A DNA stretch of 64,000 nt. It comes from Anaerolineae bacterium (GTDB lineage Bacteria > Chloroflexota > Anaerolineae > Anaerolineales > E44-bin32). The stretch spans positions 96,875 through 160,874 of the forward strand of contig DUET01000074.1 of NCBI GenBank assembly GCA_011192015.1, given 5' to 3'. Positions 1 to 9,795 of this stretch are shown here, in pieces. The translations under genes were made by a program, and so were the position numbers. Every line of letters begins with the position of its first letter. Within the stretch, counting starts at the first letter, position 1. Below the pieces are notes generated by a model that had not been told where the DNA came from, ran no database searches, and saw only the letters and a program-made list of their open reading frames with translations.

Positions 1-1179
1 CAACCCCAATCCGTATCTCTCGATGTGCATCAGCGCGGAGGCAACTCCCATGTTCGATTCGAGACGAAGCGGCAATCGCCCGATGAAATTGGCTTGATTA
101 TCTGCAAGCTCTTGCGCCGTGATTCCGTCCGAAAACACGTGCCTGAGTTCCTGCAGAATCAGATCGATGGCTCGTTCGAGGTTGGCGGGATTGACCCCGG
201 CCATGACCTGCCAGGGGCCCGGCCCCAATCCGCCCACCACACTACTGTAAGCGTAATAAGCCAGGCCGGCCTGCTCGCGGACCACTTCTCCAATCCGCCC
301 CATCATACCAAAGCGTCCTAAGGCACTGTTGCCCAAAGCCGCCGGCAGATAATCCTGATCCTTGCGACGTGGTCCCGGCACCCCGATGATAATGTCGGAT
401 TGTACTTTACCCGCAAGGAAAGCATCCCGTCGTACTCGTGCTTTCAGCGGTTTGGTCGGTGGAAGGTCCGCCCTTGGCTTCTGATGCGTGTTCTCCCATC
501 CGCCCAGATGTTTTGCCACCAAATCGGCTGCGTTCTGACGCTGGATGGCTCCAACGACGACGATGATCATGTTCTGGGGGCCATAAGTCCGCTCATGGAA
601 GTTTCGCAAATCACCGGATACCAGAGGAACAACGGTTTCACGAAATCCATCACTGGGAACTCGATAGGGATGGTCCTCATAGGCCAGATCATTGAACGCT
701 TGCTGTGCAACGGCACGCGTTTCCTCGTCTCTGATCGCCAGAGCGGTTAATTTCTGCCCCCTGAGCAACTCAACTTCTCCCTCCGGGAAGGTCGGTTCGA
801 AGAGAACATCCGAGATCAATTCAAGCATCGACTCTGTATCCTCGGCCAAACCCTTTGCGGTAAGAATCGTGCTGTGTGCTCCCACGCCTACACTGAGCAT
901 AGCGCCCTGCGCTTCCAGGATCTCATAGATCTCCTGGAATGTTCTGCGATGGGTGCCTCGGGTGAGGGCAGAAGCCGTCAGATCGGCCAGCCCACTCTTC
1001 TCCAGAGGGTCATCCAGCGAGCCCGTTGATAGATTGACCAACAGATTCACAGAAGAGGCTGCAAAACTCTCTCTGGCTAGAACGATTGCCTGGTTGGGAA
1101 GCTCCTGACGCAGGACGTCATCTGGTCCGGGCAGCGAACCTTGTCCGGCATCATTCGCCCTGGTGTTGCGATCATGCAT
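1..1179 (-). CDS. M16 family peptidase-like protein, non-catalytic partner (C-terminus outside window)
   Basis: This frame is open from an ATG at 1179 to the window edge (393 codons) and is absent from the ORF track because no stop is inside the window. The fold is M16 (insulinase/processing peptidase), but where a catalytic subunit has HxxEH this protein reads GLADLTASAL, so no zinc site is visible. The motif REQAGLAYYAYSS matches the substrate-binding region typical of the non-catalytic half. The start ATGCATGA overlaps the last codons of the upstream M16 gene by 8 bases, so the two are very likely translationally coupled. In the family such pairs form a heterodimeric zinc protease in which this subunit helps bind substrate. 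The physiological substrate cannot be told from sequence. The fold call is firm; the heterodimer is inferred. Confidence 0.85.
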   Translation of the reverse strand, partial: MHDRNTRANDAGQGSLPGPDDVLRQELPNQAIVLARESFAASSVNLLVNLSTGSLDDPLEKSGLADLTASALTRGTHRRTFQEIYEILEAQGAMLSVGVGAHSTILTAKGLAEDTESMLELISDVLFEPTFPEGEVELLRGQKLTALAIRDEETRAVAQQAFNDLAYEDHPYRVPSDGFRETVVPLVSGDLRNFHERTYGPQNMIIVVVGAIQRQNAADLVAKHLGGWENTHQKPRADLPPTKPLKARVRRDAFLAGKVQSDIIIGVPGPRRKDQDYLPAALGNSALGRFGMMGRIGEVVREQAGLAYYAYSSVVGGLGPGPWQVMAGVNPANLERAIDLILQELRHVFSDGITAQELADNQANFIGRLPLRLESNMGVASALMHIERYGLGL

Positions 1180-2470
1180 GGATCCCCACTCCTGTGGGAA
1201 CGTAGACGCCCACAATGCGATTCTCAGGAATCAGATACTTGCATGCAGTTTCCAGCAGATCCTCGGGACGCATGGTTTGGATGCGATCCAGATACTCCTC
1301 CACCCACGTGTGTTCTGAGAACATTTCGCTGAAGCCCAACCAAAACGCCTGCCTGGTGATGGTTTCGTAGTCATAGGAAAACAAGGCGCGCGCCTGCTTG
1401 ATGGCCTTTTCGATCTCGATGCGCGTGACCGTTTTCTCGAGGATCTTGGTTATCTCAGTGTCAAAAGCCGCCAACACCTTCTCAACCTTCTGCTCGGGAG
1501 CAAGGGTGATGTGGAACCAATATAAGTAGGGATCGATTGTTGCCCACAAGCCGCCTCCCACACCGGCGGCCAATCCAGGCTCCACAAGAGCGCGGTAGAG
1601 CCGCGTGGTCTTGTTGGAGAGGGCGGATCCAAGAAGGCTCAAACTGGACGCTCCTGAGAGCATGCTGTCAAGAACCACTAGGGGAAGGAAATCCGGATCC
1701 GGGCCCGCCGGGGCGTGGTAGGCAACCTTGAGGAAACACGTTTTCCCCGGACCTTGCACTTCCACCCGCCGCTCCTCCGTCTGCTGGGGTTCCGAAGAAG
1801 GGGATTGGTCCCAATGCTCTCCGGAGGGGATCGGTTCGTATAATTCTTCAATTCTCCGAAGCATGGCTTGAGCGTCGATGTCCCCTGCCATGGCCAAGAC
1901 GGCATTGCTGGGATTGTAGCCCCGCTGATAGTGGGCATAGAGATCATCACGGCTCATGGATTGCAGATCGGCAAGATCTCCAATCACCTCATGGCGATAG
2001 GAGTGAACGTTGAACGCGGCACGCTGCATCTGTTCTTCGATCCGAAAGGTGGGTTGGTTTTCCCGCCCCTGCCGTTCGGAAATGATCACCGTACGCTCGC
2101 TCTCGACCTCCTCAGGATCGTAGAGACTGTTGACCATTCGATCGGCTTCGAGACGCAGGACCAGATCGATGTGATCCGCTGGCATGGTCGCCAGATAGGT
2201 TGTGAAATCGAGCCAAGTCATGGCGTTCCATGTCCCCCCATGCAACGACATTGCTCGATCGAGCACGCCGGCAGGAAAAGTCGGAGTGCCTTTAAACTGC
2301 ATGTGTTCGACCCAATGAGAAATGCCCGTCAACCCAGGCTGTTCATTGCGCGAGCCCACGCGATACCAGATCCAGCAGCTGGCAGCGGGCGCGGTGTGAT
2401 TTTCCAGAAGGCGGATCTTCAGTCCATTCTGCAGTTGTGCTCGAAGGATGGGTTTGGTCCCGACACTCAT
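1172..2470 (-). CDS. M16 family zinc metallopeptidase (catalytic subunit)
   Basis: A 432-aa protein with the inverted zinc motif HWVEH at residues 52-56 (two His ligands and the catalytic Glu) and a conserved downstream acidic segment ([10 protein letters not shown], about residue 123-132) that supplies the third ligand in M16 enzymes. Length fits the ~420-450 aa single-unit bacterial class related to mitochondrial processing peptidase. No signal peptide is obvious. It overlaps the 3' end of the UDP-glucose dehydrogenase gene by 4 bases (ATGA) and overlaps the following inactive M16 partner by 8 bases, so all three are probably one transcript. Likely role is ATP-independent degradation or processing of peptides together with the partner. 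The substrate is unknown. Confidence 0.93.
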   Translation of the reverse strand: MSVGTKPILRAQLQNGLKIRLLENHTAPAASCWIWYRVGSRNEQPGLTGISHWVEHMQFKGTPTFPAGVLDRAMSLHGGTWNAMTWLDFTTYLATMPADHIDLVLRLEADRMVNSLYDPEEVESERTVIISERQGRENQPTFRIEEQMQRAAFNVHSYRHEVIGDLADLQSMSRDDLYAHYQRGYNPSNAVLAMAGDIDAQAMLRRIEELYEPIPSGEHWDQSPSSEPQQTEERRVEVQGPGKTCFLKVAYHAPAGPDPDFLPLVVLDSMLSGASSLSLLGSALSNKTTRLYRALVEPGLAAGVGGGLWATIDPYLYWFHITLAPEQKVEKVLAAFDTEITKILEKTVTRIEIEKAIKQARALFSYDYETITRQAFWLGFSEMFSEHTWVEEYLDRIQTMRPEDLLETACKYLIPENRIVGVYVPTGVGIHA

Positions 2471-3819
2471 GCCGGCGCCACCTGGGATTCCTGTAATTCA
2501 TCCAGGGGTTCCCCATCCGGGCCGTAACCTCGGCCCATACCTCGATAGTGGAAACCCAATTGCGCCATCTCGATGGGATCATAAATATTACGACCATCGA
2601 TGATGTTTGGATTGCGCATGGAAGCATGGATTCGTTTGAGATTCAATTGTTTGAACTCATTCCACTCCGTACAAACGATCAAGGCATCGCAACCTTCCGC
2701 AAGTGTATAGGGGTCGGGAGCCATTTCCACGTCCGGCATGAGTGTTGCGGCTCGAGGCATGCCCACAGGATCGTACGCTCGAACATGCGCTCCAGCCTTG
2801 CGTAGATTCTGCGCAACCTCCAGAGACGGTGCCTCGCGCATGTCGTCCGTGTTGGGTTTGAACGTCAGCCCCAAGAGACCGATGTTCTTGCCCTTGATGT
2901 CTCCTGCCAGTTCTCCAAGCTTCTCGATCAACTGGCGGCGCCTGTCCGTATTGATCTCCATCACTGCCAGCAGCAATTGGGGATGGCGCCCCTTTTCCTC
3001 AGCCATGTAGGTCAATGCCATAACGTCCTTGGGAAAGCAAGAGCCTCCGTATCCTAAACCTGCCTCGAGGAACTGGTTGCCGATGCGCGGGTCGTATCCC
3101 ATCCCAGCAGCGACGTCCTTGATATCCGCACCCAACGCTTCACAGATGTTGGCGATTTCGTTGATGAAGGAAATCTTGGTTGCCAGAAATGCGTTCGAGG
3201 CGTACTTGATCATCTCGGCGGTGCGCAAATCGGTGATCATGATGCGCGAGCGTAAGGGCAGATGGAGTTGAGCAACCTTCTCGGCAGCGTCCATGTCCAA
3301 CGAACCCAGCACCGTTCGTGCCGGGCTCATGAAATCATGGATCGCCATTCCCTCACGCAGGAATTCCGGGCACGAGACCACAGAGAAGGGGATGGCCTTG
3401 GGTTGATGGTCGCGGATAATATCTGCCACCCAGTCTCCTGTTCCCACTGGCACGGTGGATTTGTTGATCACAATCAGGGGTTCCTTCATGGTCTCGGCGA
3501 TGGACACGGTTGCAGCGTGCACATGTTTCATATCCGCTTCGCCGTCCACGCCCGAAGGAGTACCCACAGCGATGAAGGAAAATTCTGCGTCTGTGAGGGC
3601 ATCTTCATAGGATGTAGTGAAACGCAATCTACCAGCATCCATATTGCGCGTGATCAGTTCCTCCAATCCGGGTTCATAGATGGGCATTTTGCCTTCTTTC
3701 AAAATGGCAATCCGCTTACGATCAATGTCCAGAACAACCACATCATTGCCCAGATCCGCAAAGCATGCGCCCGTGACAAGTCCCACGTAGCCAGCACCGA
3801 CGACCGCAATTTTCTTCAC
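2467..3819 (-). CDS. ugd: UDP-glucose 6-dehydrogenase
   Basis: A 450-aa enzyme of the UDP-glucose/GDP-mannose dehydrogenase family that oxidises UDP-glucose to UDP-glucuronate with two NAD+, supplying precursors for surface polysaccharides. The N-terminal Rossmann motif is [12 protein letters not shown], the catalytic cysteine is Cys261 in [10 protein letters not shown], and the C-terminal UDP-binding domain contains [16 protein letters not shown]. The start is a GTG preceded by GGAGGG at ordinary spacing. It is the first gene of a likely three-gene unit with the M16 pair. Upstream on this strand there is a possible extended -10 (TGGTATCAT, about 3863-3871) but no clear -35. No glycosyltransferase genes lie alongside, so the polymer served is unknown. 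Confidence 0.95.
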   Translation of the reverse strand: MKKIAVVGAGYVGLVTGACFADLGNDVVVLDIDRKRIAILKEGKMPIYEPGLEELITRNMDAGRLRFTTSYEDALTDAEFSFIAVGTPSGVDGEADMKHVHAATVSIAETMKEPLIVINKSTVPVGTGDWVADIIRDHQPKAIPFSVVSCPEFLREGMAIHDFMSPARTVLGSLDMDAAEKVAQLHLPLRSRIMITDLRTAEMIKYASNAFLATKISFINEIANICEALGADIKDVAAGMGYDPRIGNQFLEAGLGYGGSCFPKDVMALTYMAEEKGRHPQLLLAVMEINTDRRRQLIEKLGELAGDIKGKNIGLLGLTFKPNTDDMREAPSLEVAQNLRKAGAHVRAYDPVGMPRAATLMPDVEMAPDPYTLAEGCDALIVCTEWNEFKQLNLKRIHASMRNPNIIDGRNIYDPIEMAQLGFHYRGMGRGYGPDGEPLDELQESQVAPA

Positions 3820-3953
3820 GATCCCTCCAGGATTATCAGATTAGGCTTTCGATTTCCGCACAATGATACCATTTCAATCCCCCGATCGTTGTAGGTCGTT
3901 TGTCAATGCTCATCCTTCTTCAGAAAAAGGGTGTGCTTGCTTCATGAAATCTG

Positions 3954-3969
3954 TTGACATACACTATGT
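3954..3969 (+). promoter_or_regulatory. TTGACA -35-like box overlapping a small palindrome upstream of the Rrf2 gene
   Basis: TTGACA (3954-3959) lies 68 bases before the Rrf2 start and is overlapped by the inverted repeat ACATA-CAC-TATGT (3957-3969). A convincing -10 at 17 bp is not visible, so the promoter is uncertain. The palindrome position suits autoregulation by the Rrf2 protein. This is an inference only. Confidence 0.3.
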
Positions 3970-4027
3970 TGCGAGAACTGGATGACTCCGACCCTGAAAG
4001 GTTAGAAAACCCCACAAGGAGACGAAC

Positions 4028-4459
4028 TTGCAGATCACCCGACAGGCCGACTATGCCGTGCGAGCGGTTTTGTATCTCTCCAAGCTCACCAATGGCGGGC
4101 AAGCTACCACAAGTCAAATCGCACGCGATCGAGAGATCCCTCCTTCGTTTCTGGCTAAAATTGTGTCTCAATTATCCATCGCCGGGGTAGTGAATACATC
4201 ACGTGGAGCCCGAGGTGGCGTATCCCTTACACGACCGCCCAACAATATCACCCTGTTGGAAGTTGTCGAAGCGATCGATGGCCCAATTTGCCTGAACGAA
4301 TGTGTCAACGATCCCTCTGTCTGTAATTTCTCCGGTACCTGCATCGTTCATGAATTTTGGACGAGTGCACAAGCCGACCTCGTCGATCGATTGGCAACCA
4401 CAGATTTCCACATGCTGTGCTCCAATGGTCGGACTCAGGAAGCAGATATCGCTCTTTAG
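4028..4459 (+). CDS. Rrf2 family transcriptional regulator with probable Fe-S cluster
   Basis: A 143-aa protein starting at TTG with AAGGAG six bases upstream. The N-terminus (MQITRQADYAVRAVLYL) and winged-helix segment (TSQIARDREIPPSFLAKIV) are typical Rrf2. The C-terminal part has four cysteines in CLNECVNDPSVCNFSGTC, the arrangement that ligates an iron-sulphur cluster in IscR/NsrR/RsrR-type members, so it probably senses redox state, nitric oxide or Fe-S supply. It is transcribed towards the nitroreductase gene 300 bases downstream, which has its own promoter and could be a target. No isc/suf genes are in the window. Family is certain; the signal is not. Confidence 0.92.
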   Translation: MQITRQADYAVRAVLYLSKLTNGGQATTSQIARDREIPPSFLAKIVSQLSIAGVVNTSRGARGGVSLTRPPNNITLLEVVEAIDGPICLNECVNDPSVCNFSGTCIVHEFWTSAQADLVDRLATTDFHMLCSNGRTQEADIAL

Positions 4460-4706
4460 CCGGAATGAATTTCGAGGTTCTTCTCTCAAACCAAACCGGC
4501 GCGATCTTGAGTTAAAATCCGATACTCCATCGCCATAGAAACGAGCAGCCTTGCGCCGCAATGGAAATGCCCTGGCGTTAGGGTTGAGACTCGAAGGCGA
4601 TGGGTTTTCACTGTGTACACATGAGAGGTACGAGGTATCAGACACAGCAGGAACGCCCCTTGTGATGCCGGGAAGACACGCCAAACCCAAGATTCAGGAG
4701 CAGGGC
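4460..4706 (+). other. Intergenic region, no gene recognised
   Basis: About 250 bases between the Rrf2 gene and the nitroreductase promoter. The only structure seen is a 10-bp perfect palindrome TGTGTACACA (4612-4621). A 72-aa plus-strand ORF (4551-4769) overlaps the nitroreductase start, lacks a ribosome binding site and resembles nothing recognised. Confidence 0.4.
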
Positions 4707-4735
4707 TTGGATGAGGGCATTTGGGGGCCTATAAT
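4707..4735 (+). promoter_or_regulatory. Sigma-A promoter of the nitroreductase gene
   Basis: TTGGAT (4707-4712), a 17-base spacer and TATAAT (4730-4735) place the transcription start near 4742, about 18 bases before the ATG at 4760, with AGGAG (4749-4753) between. It may also drive the hut genes, since no separate promoter is clear before hutU. Confidence 0.7.
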
Positions 4736-4759
4736 GGCATCGATCGACAGGAGTAGAAA

Positions 4760-5272
4760 ATGGAAGTAGCTGAGGCCATTCGTTTGAAACGTGCTGTTCG
4801 AAAATATCGGGATGAATCCATCCCTGATGACGCTCTTGACCACATCCTCAATGCAGGACGCAGAGCCCAATCTTCCAAGAACACACAACCCTGGCATTTC
4901 ATCGCCATCCGCGATCGTGAAACGCTCAAGGATCTCGCTCAGCTCGGTAATTATGCCGATCATCTTGCAACGGCCGCCTTGGGTATCGCCATCCTCACAC
5001 CGGATCCCACACAGCGCTGGTCGATCATGTTCGACGCCGGACAGGCAGCCGCCTACATGCAGCTGGCGGCCTGGGAGCTGGGTATTGGATCCTGCATCGC
5101 CACGATCCACAATTTCGAACCATCACGAGTTTTGTTGGGATTTCCCAAGGATCTGCATCTACATGTTGCCCTTTCCTTTGGATATGCCCAGGATCCCACG
5201 CAGATGCATGCAAGACCACGAAAAGCAGGCCGGCGCGGTGTCGAGGATGTGGTTCATTTCGAACGCTGGTAA
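4760..5272 (+). CDS. Nitroreductase family protein (FMN-dependent oxidoreductase)
   Basis: A 170-aa protein of the nitroreductase/flavin reductase fold. The N-terminal FMN phosphate-binding pattern is KRAVRKYRDESIPDD, followed by AGRRAQSSKNTQPWHF, and the second half holds DAGQAAAYMQLAAWELGIGSC, the dimer and FMN contact helix seen across the family. Members use NAD(P)H to reduce nitro compounds, quinones or other acceptors as homodimers. The specific substrate cannot be predicted. A good promoter and ribosome binding site precede the ATG. The gene lies between an Rrf2 regulator and hutU, so it may belong to the regulator's redox-responsive set or be the first gene of the hut transcript (92 bases to hutU). 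Confidence 0.92.
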   Translation: MEVAEAIRLKRAVRKYRDESIPDDALDHILNAGRRAQSSKNTQPWHFIAIRDRETLKDLAQLGNYADHLATAALGIAILTPDPTQRWSIMFDAGQAAAYMQLAAWELGIGSCIATIHNFEPSRVLLGFPKDLHLHVALSFGYAQDPTQMHARPRKAGRRGVEDVVHFERW

Positions 5273-5363
5273 TCTACCTCATCGATGAGATCGTTGCGAT
5301 CCTCAGCGAGTTGATGAAGCGAAATGCCGCGCGATTGATCGCGCTCCGACAATGGAGGTCTAC

Positions 5364-7016
5364 ATGCCAAGTTCAGAACCCATCCGCGCACCTCGCGGAA
5401 CGAAACTGCACTGTAAATCCTGGCTCACGGAAGCCCCCTTCAGGATGCTCCAGAACAATCTCGATCCCGAAGTCGCCGAACGTCCCGAAGACCTTGTGGT
5501 CTATGGCGGTCGTGGTCAAGCCGCGCGTGATTGGCCCAGCTTCCACGCCATCCTCGAGAGTTTGAAGCAGCTCGAAGATGACGAGACGTTGCTCATACAG
5601 TCCGGCAAGCCCGTGGGCATATTTCGAACCCATCAGGATGCGCCGCGTGTGCTGCTTGCCAATTCCAACCTCGTTCCCTATTGGGCCACCCAGGAGCATT
5701 TCGACGAATTGGCTGCCAGGGGTTTGATCATGTACGGTCAGATGACCGCCGGCTCCTGGATCTACATCGGTACCCAGGGCATCCTGCAAGGAACCTATGA
5801 AACACTGGGTTCGCTGGCCCATCAGCGCGGCTGGCCATCGTTGAAGGGGAAGCTGGTGCTCACGGCGGGATTGGGAGGCATGGGAGGCGCTCAGCCGCTC
5901 GCCATCACGATGAACGAGGGTGTAGGGTTGATCGTCGAGGTCGATCCCGCACGCGCCCAGCGCCGTTTGGATCACGGATATGTCGATACCGTCGTCGATG
6001 AGCTCGAAGAAGCCATGACCATGGCTCAGGAAGCGTTGGATGAAGAACGCCCCCTCTCCGTTGGTCTCATTGGCAACGCTGCGGATATCTTTCCAGAGTT
6101 GGCATTGCGCGGAGTGACGCCGGATGTGGTCACGGATCAAACCCCCGCGCATGAGCTGCTGTCCTACATTCCCCATGGGCTCGGCATCGAGGAGGCAAAC
6201 AACCTGCGGCAGACGAATCCTGATGAATATCGGACACGGGCTTCGCAATCCATATCCCGACACGTGGAAGCCATGCTTGCCTTCCTACAAAATGGTGCCG
6301 AGGTCTTCGATTACGGCAACAATCTACGCCAGCGCGCATTCGAAGCCGGTGTCAAGGACGCCTTCAACTACCCCGGCTTCGTTCCCGCCTACATCCGCCC
6401 GCTATTTTGTGAAGGCAAAGGTCCCTTCCGCTGGGTCGCGCTCTCTGGAGAGGAAGAAGACATCTATCGGACGGATGAGGCGGTCATGGAGCTCTTCCCA
6501 GAGGACGAGCACTTACGCCGTTGGCTCACACTTGCCCGCGAGAAGGTCCAATTCCAGGGGCTTCCGTCTCGCATCTGCTGGCTGGGGTATGGGGAGCGCG
6601 CCAAAGCCGGATTGCGCTTCAACGAACTCGTGGCCTCGGGCGAAATCAAGGCGCCGATCGTCATCGGCCGCGATCATCTGGACTCGGGCTCCGTGGCATC
6701 TCCCAATCGCGAGACCGAAAGCATGCGCGACGGTTCGGACGCCATCAGTGACTGGCCCTTGCTGAATGCCATGCTCAACGCTGTCGGAGGCGCCACGTGG
6801 GTTTCCTTCCACCACGGCGGCGGTGTGGGCATCGGCTTCAGCCAGCATGCAGGACAGGTCATCGTTGCCGACGGAACGTCAGAAGCTGCGCGCAGGTTGG
6901 AGCGTGTGCTGACAACAGATCCCGGCCTGGGAATCGCACGCCATGCCGACGCAGGCTATGAGCAGGCCATCGATGCCGCCAAGCGACACGGTATCAAGAT
7001 TCCCATGTTGAAGTGA
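5364..7016 (+). CDS. hutU: Urocanate hydratase
   Basis: Converts urocanate to 4-imidazolone-5-propionate in histidine catabolism, using tightly bound NAD+ as an electrophile. The protein has [14 protein letters not shown] at the N-terminus, the NAD-binding glycine run [12 protein letters not shown], and the active-site segment [10 protein letters not shown] holding the conserved cysteine. At 550 aa it matches the family. The ORF track starts 12 bases earlier at 5352, but GGAGG at 5354-5358 is correctly spaced for the ATG at 5364, giving an N-terminus ([12 protein letters not shown]) like known HutU proteins. An MFS transporter and hutI follow on the same strand. Confidence 0.97.
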   Translation: MPSSEPIRAPRGTKLHCKSWLTEAPFRMLQNNLDPEVAERPEDLVVYGGRGQAARDWPSFHAILESLKQLEDDETLLIQSGKPVGIFRTHQDAPRVLLANSNLVPYWATQEHFDELAARGLIMYGQMTAGSWIYIGTQGILQGTYETLGSLAHQRGWPSLKGKLVLTAGLGGMGGAQPLAITMNEGVGLIVEVDPARAQRRLDHGYVDTVVDELEEAMTMAQEALDEERPLSVGLIGNAADIFPELALRGVTPDVVTDQTPAHELLSYIPHGLGIEEANNLRQTNPDEYRTRASQSISRHVEAMLAFLQNGAEVFDYGNNLRQRAFEAGVKDAFNYPGFVPAYIRPLFCEGKGPFRWVALSGEEEDIYRTDEAVMELFPEDEHLRRWLTLAREKVQFQGLPSRICWLGYGERAKAGLRFNELVASGEIKAPIVIGRDHLDSGSVASPNRETESMRDGSDAISDWPLLNAMLNAVGGATWVSFHHGGGVGIGFSQHAGQVIVADGTSEAARRLERVLTTDPGLGIARHADAGYEQAIDAAKRHGIKIPMLK

Positions 7017-7098
7017 AGGTGCTGCGCAATTCCGAGCCTCCCCCCATCCCGAACGATCATCGAGCGCAGCATCGCGCTCGGATTCATCGCGCCGGATC

Positions 7099-8271
7099 GT
7101 GCGCCCGATGAAGGAATCTCATCCCACTGGCTTGCGCAGTCATCTGGCTGCTTTCTTCTCCCTGCGCCTGATCCTCAACACCGGATTCCGCATGCTCTAC
7201 CCCTTCCTGCCGGCCTTTGCGCGTGGAGCGGGGGTGAGTGTGAACACCATCGCGGCTGCCATCACAGCCCGTTCCAGCCTGGGGGTCGCCGCGCCCTTGC
7301 TCGGACCGGCAGTGGATCGATGGGGTCGCAAGTTCGGCATGCTGTTCGGATTGATCCTCTTCAGCGCCGCCATGGGGGTGATGGTCATCTGGCAGAGCTA
7401 TACCGCCCTGCTCGCATCCCTGCTTCTCGTCGGATTGAGCAAAGTTATCTTCGACCCTGCGATGCAATCCTTCCTCGGCGATCATGTGGACTACACCCGG
7501 CGTGGTCTTGCGATCGCTTTGACCGAATTCGGTTGGTCGGGCTCCTTCCTGCTCGGAATGCCGCTCATCGGTTGGCTGATGGCGCGATGGGGTTGGCGAG
7601 CACCCTTCCCCTTCCTGGGTGTGTTGGGACTGCTGGGCATGTTCGCGCTCTGGATCCTGCTGCCTGCAGAGAGGGTCTCTCCCTCCGACCATCTGCGCTT
7701 CTCACAGCCCTGGCGCATCGTCTTGGCCAATCCCACGGTCCTGGCAGCGCTGTCAGTGAGCTTGATCGTGAGTACCGCCTACGACAACGTGGCCATCGTC
7801 TACGGTCTTTGGATGGAACAATCCTTTGGCCTTCATTTGGTGGCATTGGGAGCCACATCAGCGCTCATCGGCGTGGGCGAATTCTCTGGTGAGGGTTTGG
7901 TCGCTGGCCTATCGGATCGTCTGGGAAAACGTAGGACTGTCGCATGGGGAATCGCCCTCGCCGCGGGCGCGTGCGTGGTTCTGCCCTTGATGGGCAGCAC
8001 GCTTCCAGGTGCTCTGATTGCTCTCTTCTTGATCTACGTCGCGTTCGAGGTTGCGGTGGTCAGCGCGATTCCCATGATGACCGAGCTTGCGCCTGCGGCG
8101 CGTGCCACGGTGATGGCAGGCAATGTAGCGGCACTCTCCCTCGGTCGTGCGTTGGGAGCTTCCCTCGGTACTGCGCTGTTTTCCAGAGGTATTTGGCTCA
8201 ATTGCATCACGTCGGCAGGATTGGCCCTGCTGGCCATGGCTATCCTGCTGCTATTCGTGCGTGTAGAATAG
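7099..8271 (+). CDS. Major facilitator superfamily transporter
   Basis: A 390-aa, 12-helix MFS permease. The loop between helices 2 and 3 has the family signature GPAVDRWGRKFG, and there is a central cytoplasmic loop near residues 185-205. The start is a GTG at 7099; an in-frame ATG at 7108 is an alternative. It lies between hutU and hutI (82 bases after hutU, 22 before hutI), so it is probably co-transcribed. Import of histidine, urocanate or a related compound is a reasonable guess from context, but many MFS proteins of this shape are drug or sugar exporters and no substrate residue is diagnostic. Confidence 0.9.
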   Translation: MRPMKESHPTGLRSHLAAFFSLRLILNTGFRMLYPFLPAFARGAGVSVNTIAAAITARSSLGVAAPLLGPAVDRWGRKFGMLFGLILFSAAMGVMVIWQSYTALLASLLLVGLSKVIFDPAMQSFLGDHVDYTRRGLAIALTEFGWSGSFLLGMPLIGWLMARWGWRAPFPFLGVLGLLGMFALWILLPAERVSPSDHLRFSQPWRIVLANPTVLAALSVSLIVSTAYDNVAIVYGLWMEQSFGLHLVALGATSALIGVGEFSGEGLVAGLSDRLGKRRTVAWGIALAAGACVVLPLMGSTLPGALIALFLIYVAFEVAVVSAIPMMTELAPAARATVMAGNVAALSLGRALGASLGTALFSRGIWLNCITSAGLALLAMAILLLFVRVE

Positions 8272-8293
8272 ATTCCTGTTTGACCTTAGGTGA

Positions 8294-9604
8294 ATGCACA
8301 TGCTTGATGCAGACTTGCTGGTCCACAACGCATCGCAGCTCCTGACACTCGCTGGTGGCCCTCAAAGGGGAAGCCAATTCGGCACACTGGGTATCATCGA
8401 GGATGGAGCTGTCGCCATCAGCGGAAGCGAGATCCTCGAGGTGGGAACCAGCCTCGATCTGACGGAGCGAGTTCGAGCCCGCCATCAGGTCGACGCATCC
8501 AATCGGGTTGTGCTTCCGGGCTTCGTCGATCCTCACACGCACTTGGTTTGGGCAGGGGATCGGGCGCGTGAGTTTGAGATGCGGCTTTCGGGTATGACCT
8601 ACATGCAGATCATGGCCGCCGGCGGGGGAATCCGTTCTACAGTGGCGAAAACGCGCCAGGCGGATCTCGAGACGCTAAAATCATCCGCCCGAACGCGCAT
8701 GCGCACTATGCTGCTCCATGGGACCACGACGGCGGAATCGAAGACGGGGTACGGATTGGAAACGGAAACCGAGCTCCGCATGCTGGAGGCGATCGTACAA
8801 CTCGATGACGAAGGACCGATCGAATTAGCGGCCACGTTTCTCGGTGCCCACGCCATTCCTCCGGAATACGACAAGCGCGCAGATGCCTATGTCGATCTTG
8901 TGTGTGATGAGATGCTGCCCGCAATCAAGCAGGCGTGGCAGTCCATTGGGGGAGGGCGAGAGCTCCCCTTCGTGGACGTATTTTGTGAGAAGGGCGCTTT
9001 TAATCTGGAACAGAGCCGCTGCATCCTCGAACGCGCGCAGAGCTTGGGTTTCCCCCTCAAAATACATGCGGATGAATTTCTCGATTTAGGCGGAACCGGA
9101 TTGGCAGTTCAAATGGGAGCCGCATCAGCCGATCATCTGGTGCACACGCCCGAGCAGGACATCATCGCCCTGGGCCAGAGCGACACCGTAGCGGTGGCCC
9201 TGCCCTGCACCCCGTTCGGTCTGGCCGAAACGGAGTACTCACCGGCTTCCGCCATCCTGGATGCCGGAGGCATCCTGGCACTGGCCACGGATCTCAATCC
9301 CGGAACGGCTTGGTGTGAGAGCATGCAATTTGCCATCGCACTCGCTTGCCGATTCATGCATCTGACCCCCTCTCAGGCCATCGCCGCTGCCACGATCAAC
9401 GCCGCAGCGGCTCTGCAACGAGCGGATCGGATTGGCAGCCTGGAAGCAGGCAAGCAGGCGGATTTGATCCTGCTCAATGTCGATGACTACCGTCACTTGG
9501 GATACCGCTTTGGCACGAATCTTGTAAGTTCTGTAATCAAGCGAGGGAAGATCCTCATCGAAGGAGGACAGGAGAGATGGACATCCCCACCACTCTCGAG
9601 CTAA
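8294..9604 (+). CDS. hutI: Imidazolonepropionase
   Basis: Hydrolyses 4-imidazolone-5-propionate to N-formimino-L-glutamate, the step after HutU. It is an amidohydrolase-superfamily enzyme of 436 aa. The metal-binding HxH is in VDPHTHLVWAGDR, later ligands fall in KIHADEF, and an Asp/Asn pair is in ATDLNPGTAW, as is typical of HutI. The ATG at 8294 is preceded by a weak AGG; an in-frame ATG at 8300 is also possible. The 3' end overlaps a small membrane-protein ORF by 28 bases. hutH (histidine ammonia-lyase) and a formiminoglutamate hydrolase are not in this window, so the rest of the pathway must be elsewhere if present. Confidence 0.97.
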   Translation: MHMLDADLLVHNASQLLTLAGGPQRGSQFGTLGIIEDGAVAISGSEILEVGTSLDLTERVRARHQVDASNRVVLPGFVDPHTHLVWAGDRAREFEMRLSGMTYMQIMAAGGGIRSTVAKTRQADLETLKSSARTRMRTMLLHGTTTAESKTGYGLETETELRMLEAIVQLDDEGPIELAATFLGAHAIPPEYDKRADAYVDLVCDEMLPAIKQAWQSIGGGRELPFVDVFCEKGAFNLEQSRCILERAQSLGFPLKIHADEFLDLGGTGLAVQMGAASADHLVHTPEQDIIALGQSDTVAVALPCTPFGLAETEYSPASAILDAGGILALATDLNPGTAWCESMQFAIALACRFMHLTPSQAIAAATINAAAALQRADRIGSLEAGKQADLILLNVDDYRHLGYRFGTNLVSSVIKRGKILIEGGQERWTSPPLSS

Positions 9605-9747
9605 TCGGAAAAGGGATCGCCGCCATCATCATGCTGATCTTGGCTTTCTACGTCCTAAAGGTCGTGCTGAAGTCCACGCTTCGCTTGTTGAGATTCGGCT
9701 GTCTGATCGCTATCGCAGGCTTTGCCCTTATCTGGTGGTTGGGGTAG
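9577..9747 (+). CDS. Small two-helix membrane protein (56 aa), not in the ORF track
   Basis: ATG at 9577, preceded by AAGGAGG (9561-9567) and GGAG (9571-9574), opens a 56-codon frame overlapping the last 28 bases of hutI. The product has an N-terminal amphipathic start (MDIPTTLELIGKG), a hydrophobic helix (IAAIIMLILAFYVLKVVL), a basic turn (KSTLRLLRF) and a second hydrophobic helix ending LIWWLG. The strong ribosome binding site and overlap argue for a genuine, translationally coupled gene. It is shorter than the 60-aa cutoff of the track. Function unknown. It may be unrelated to histidine use. Confidence 0.65.
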   Translation: MDIPTTLELIGKGIAAIIMLILAFYVLKVVLKSTLRLLRFGCLIAIAGFALIWWLG

Positions 9748-9795
9748 ATATCGACAGCCGCGATTCCTCTCCATCCGAACGCTCTTCGAATGCAA

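Noticed and set aside
4551-4769. 72-aa plus-strand ORF before the nitroreductase gene
   Set aside because: It runs across the nitroreductase promoter, ribosome binding site and start codon and has no ribosome binding site of its own.
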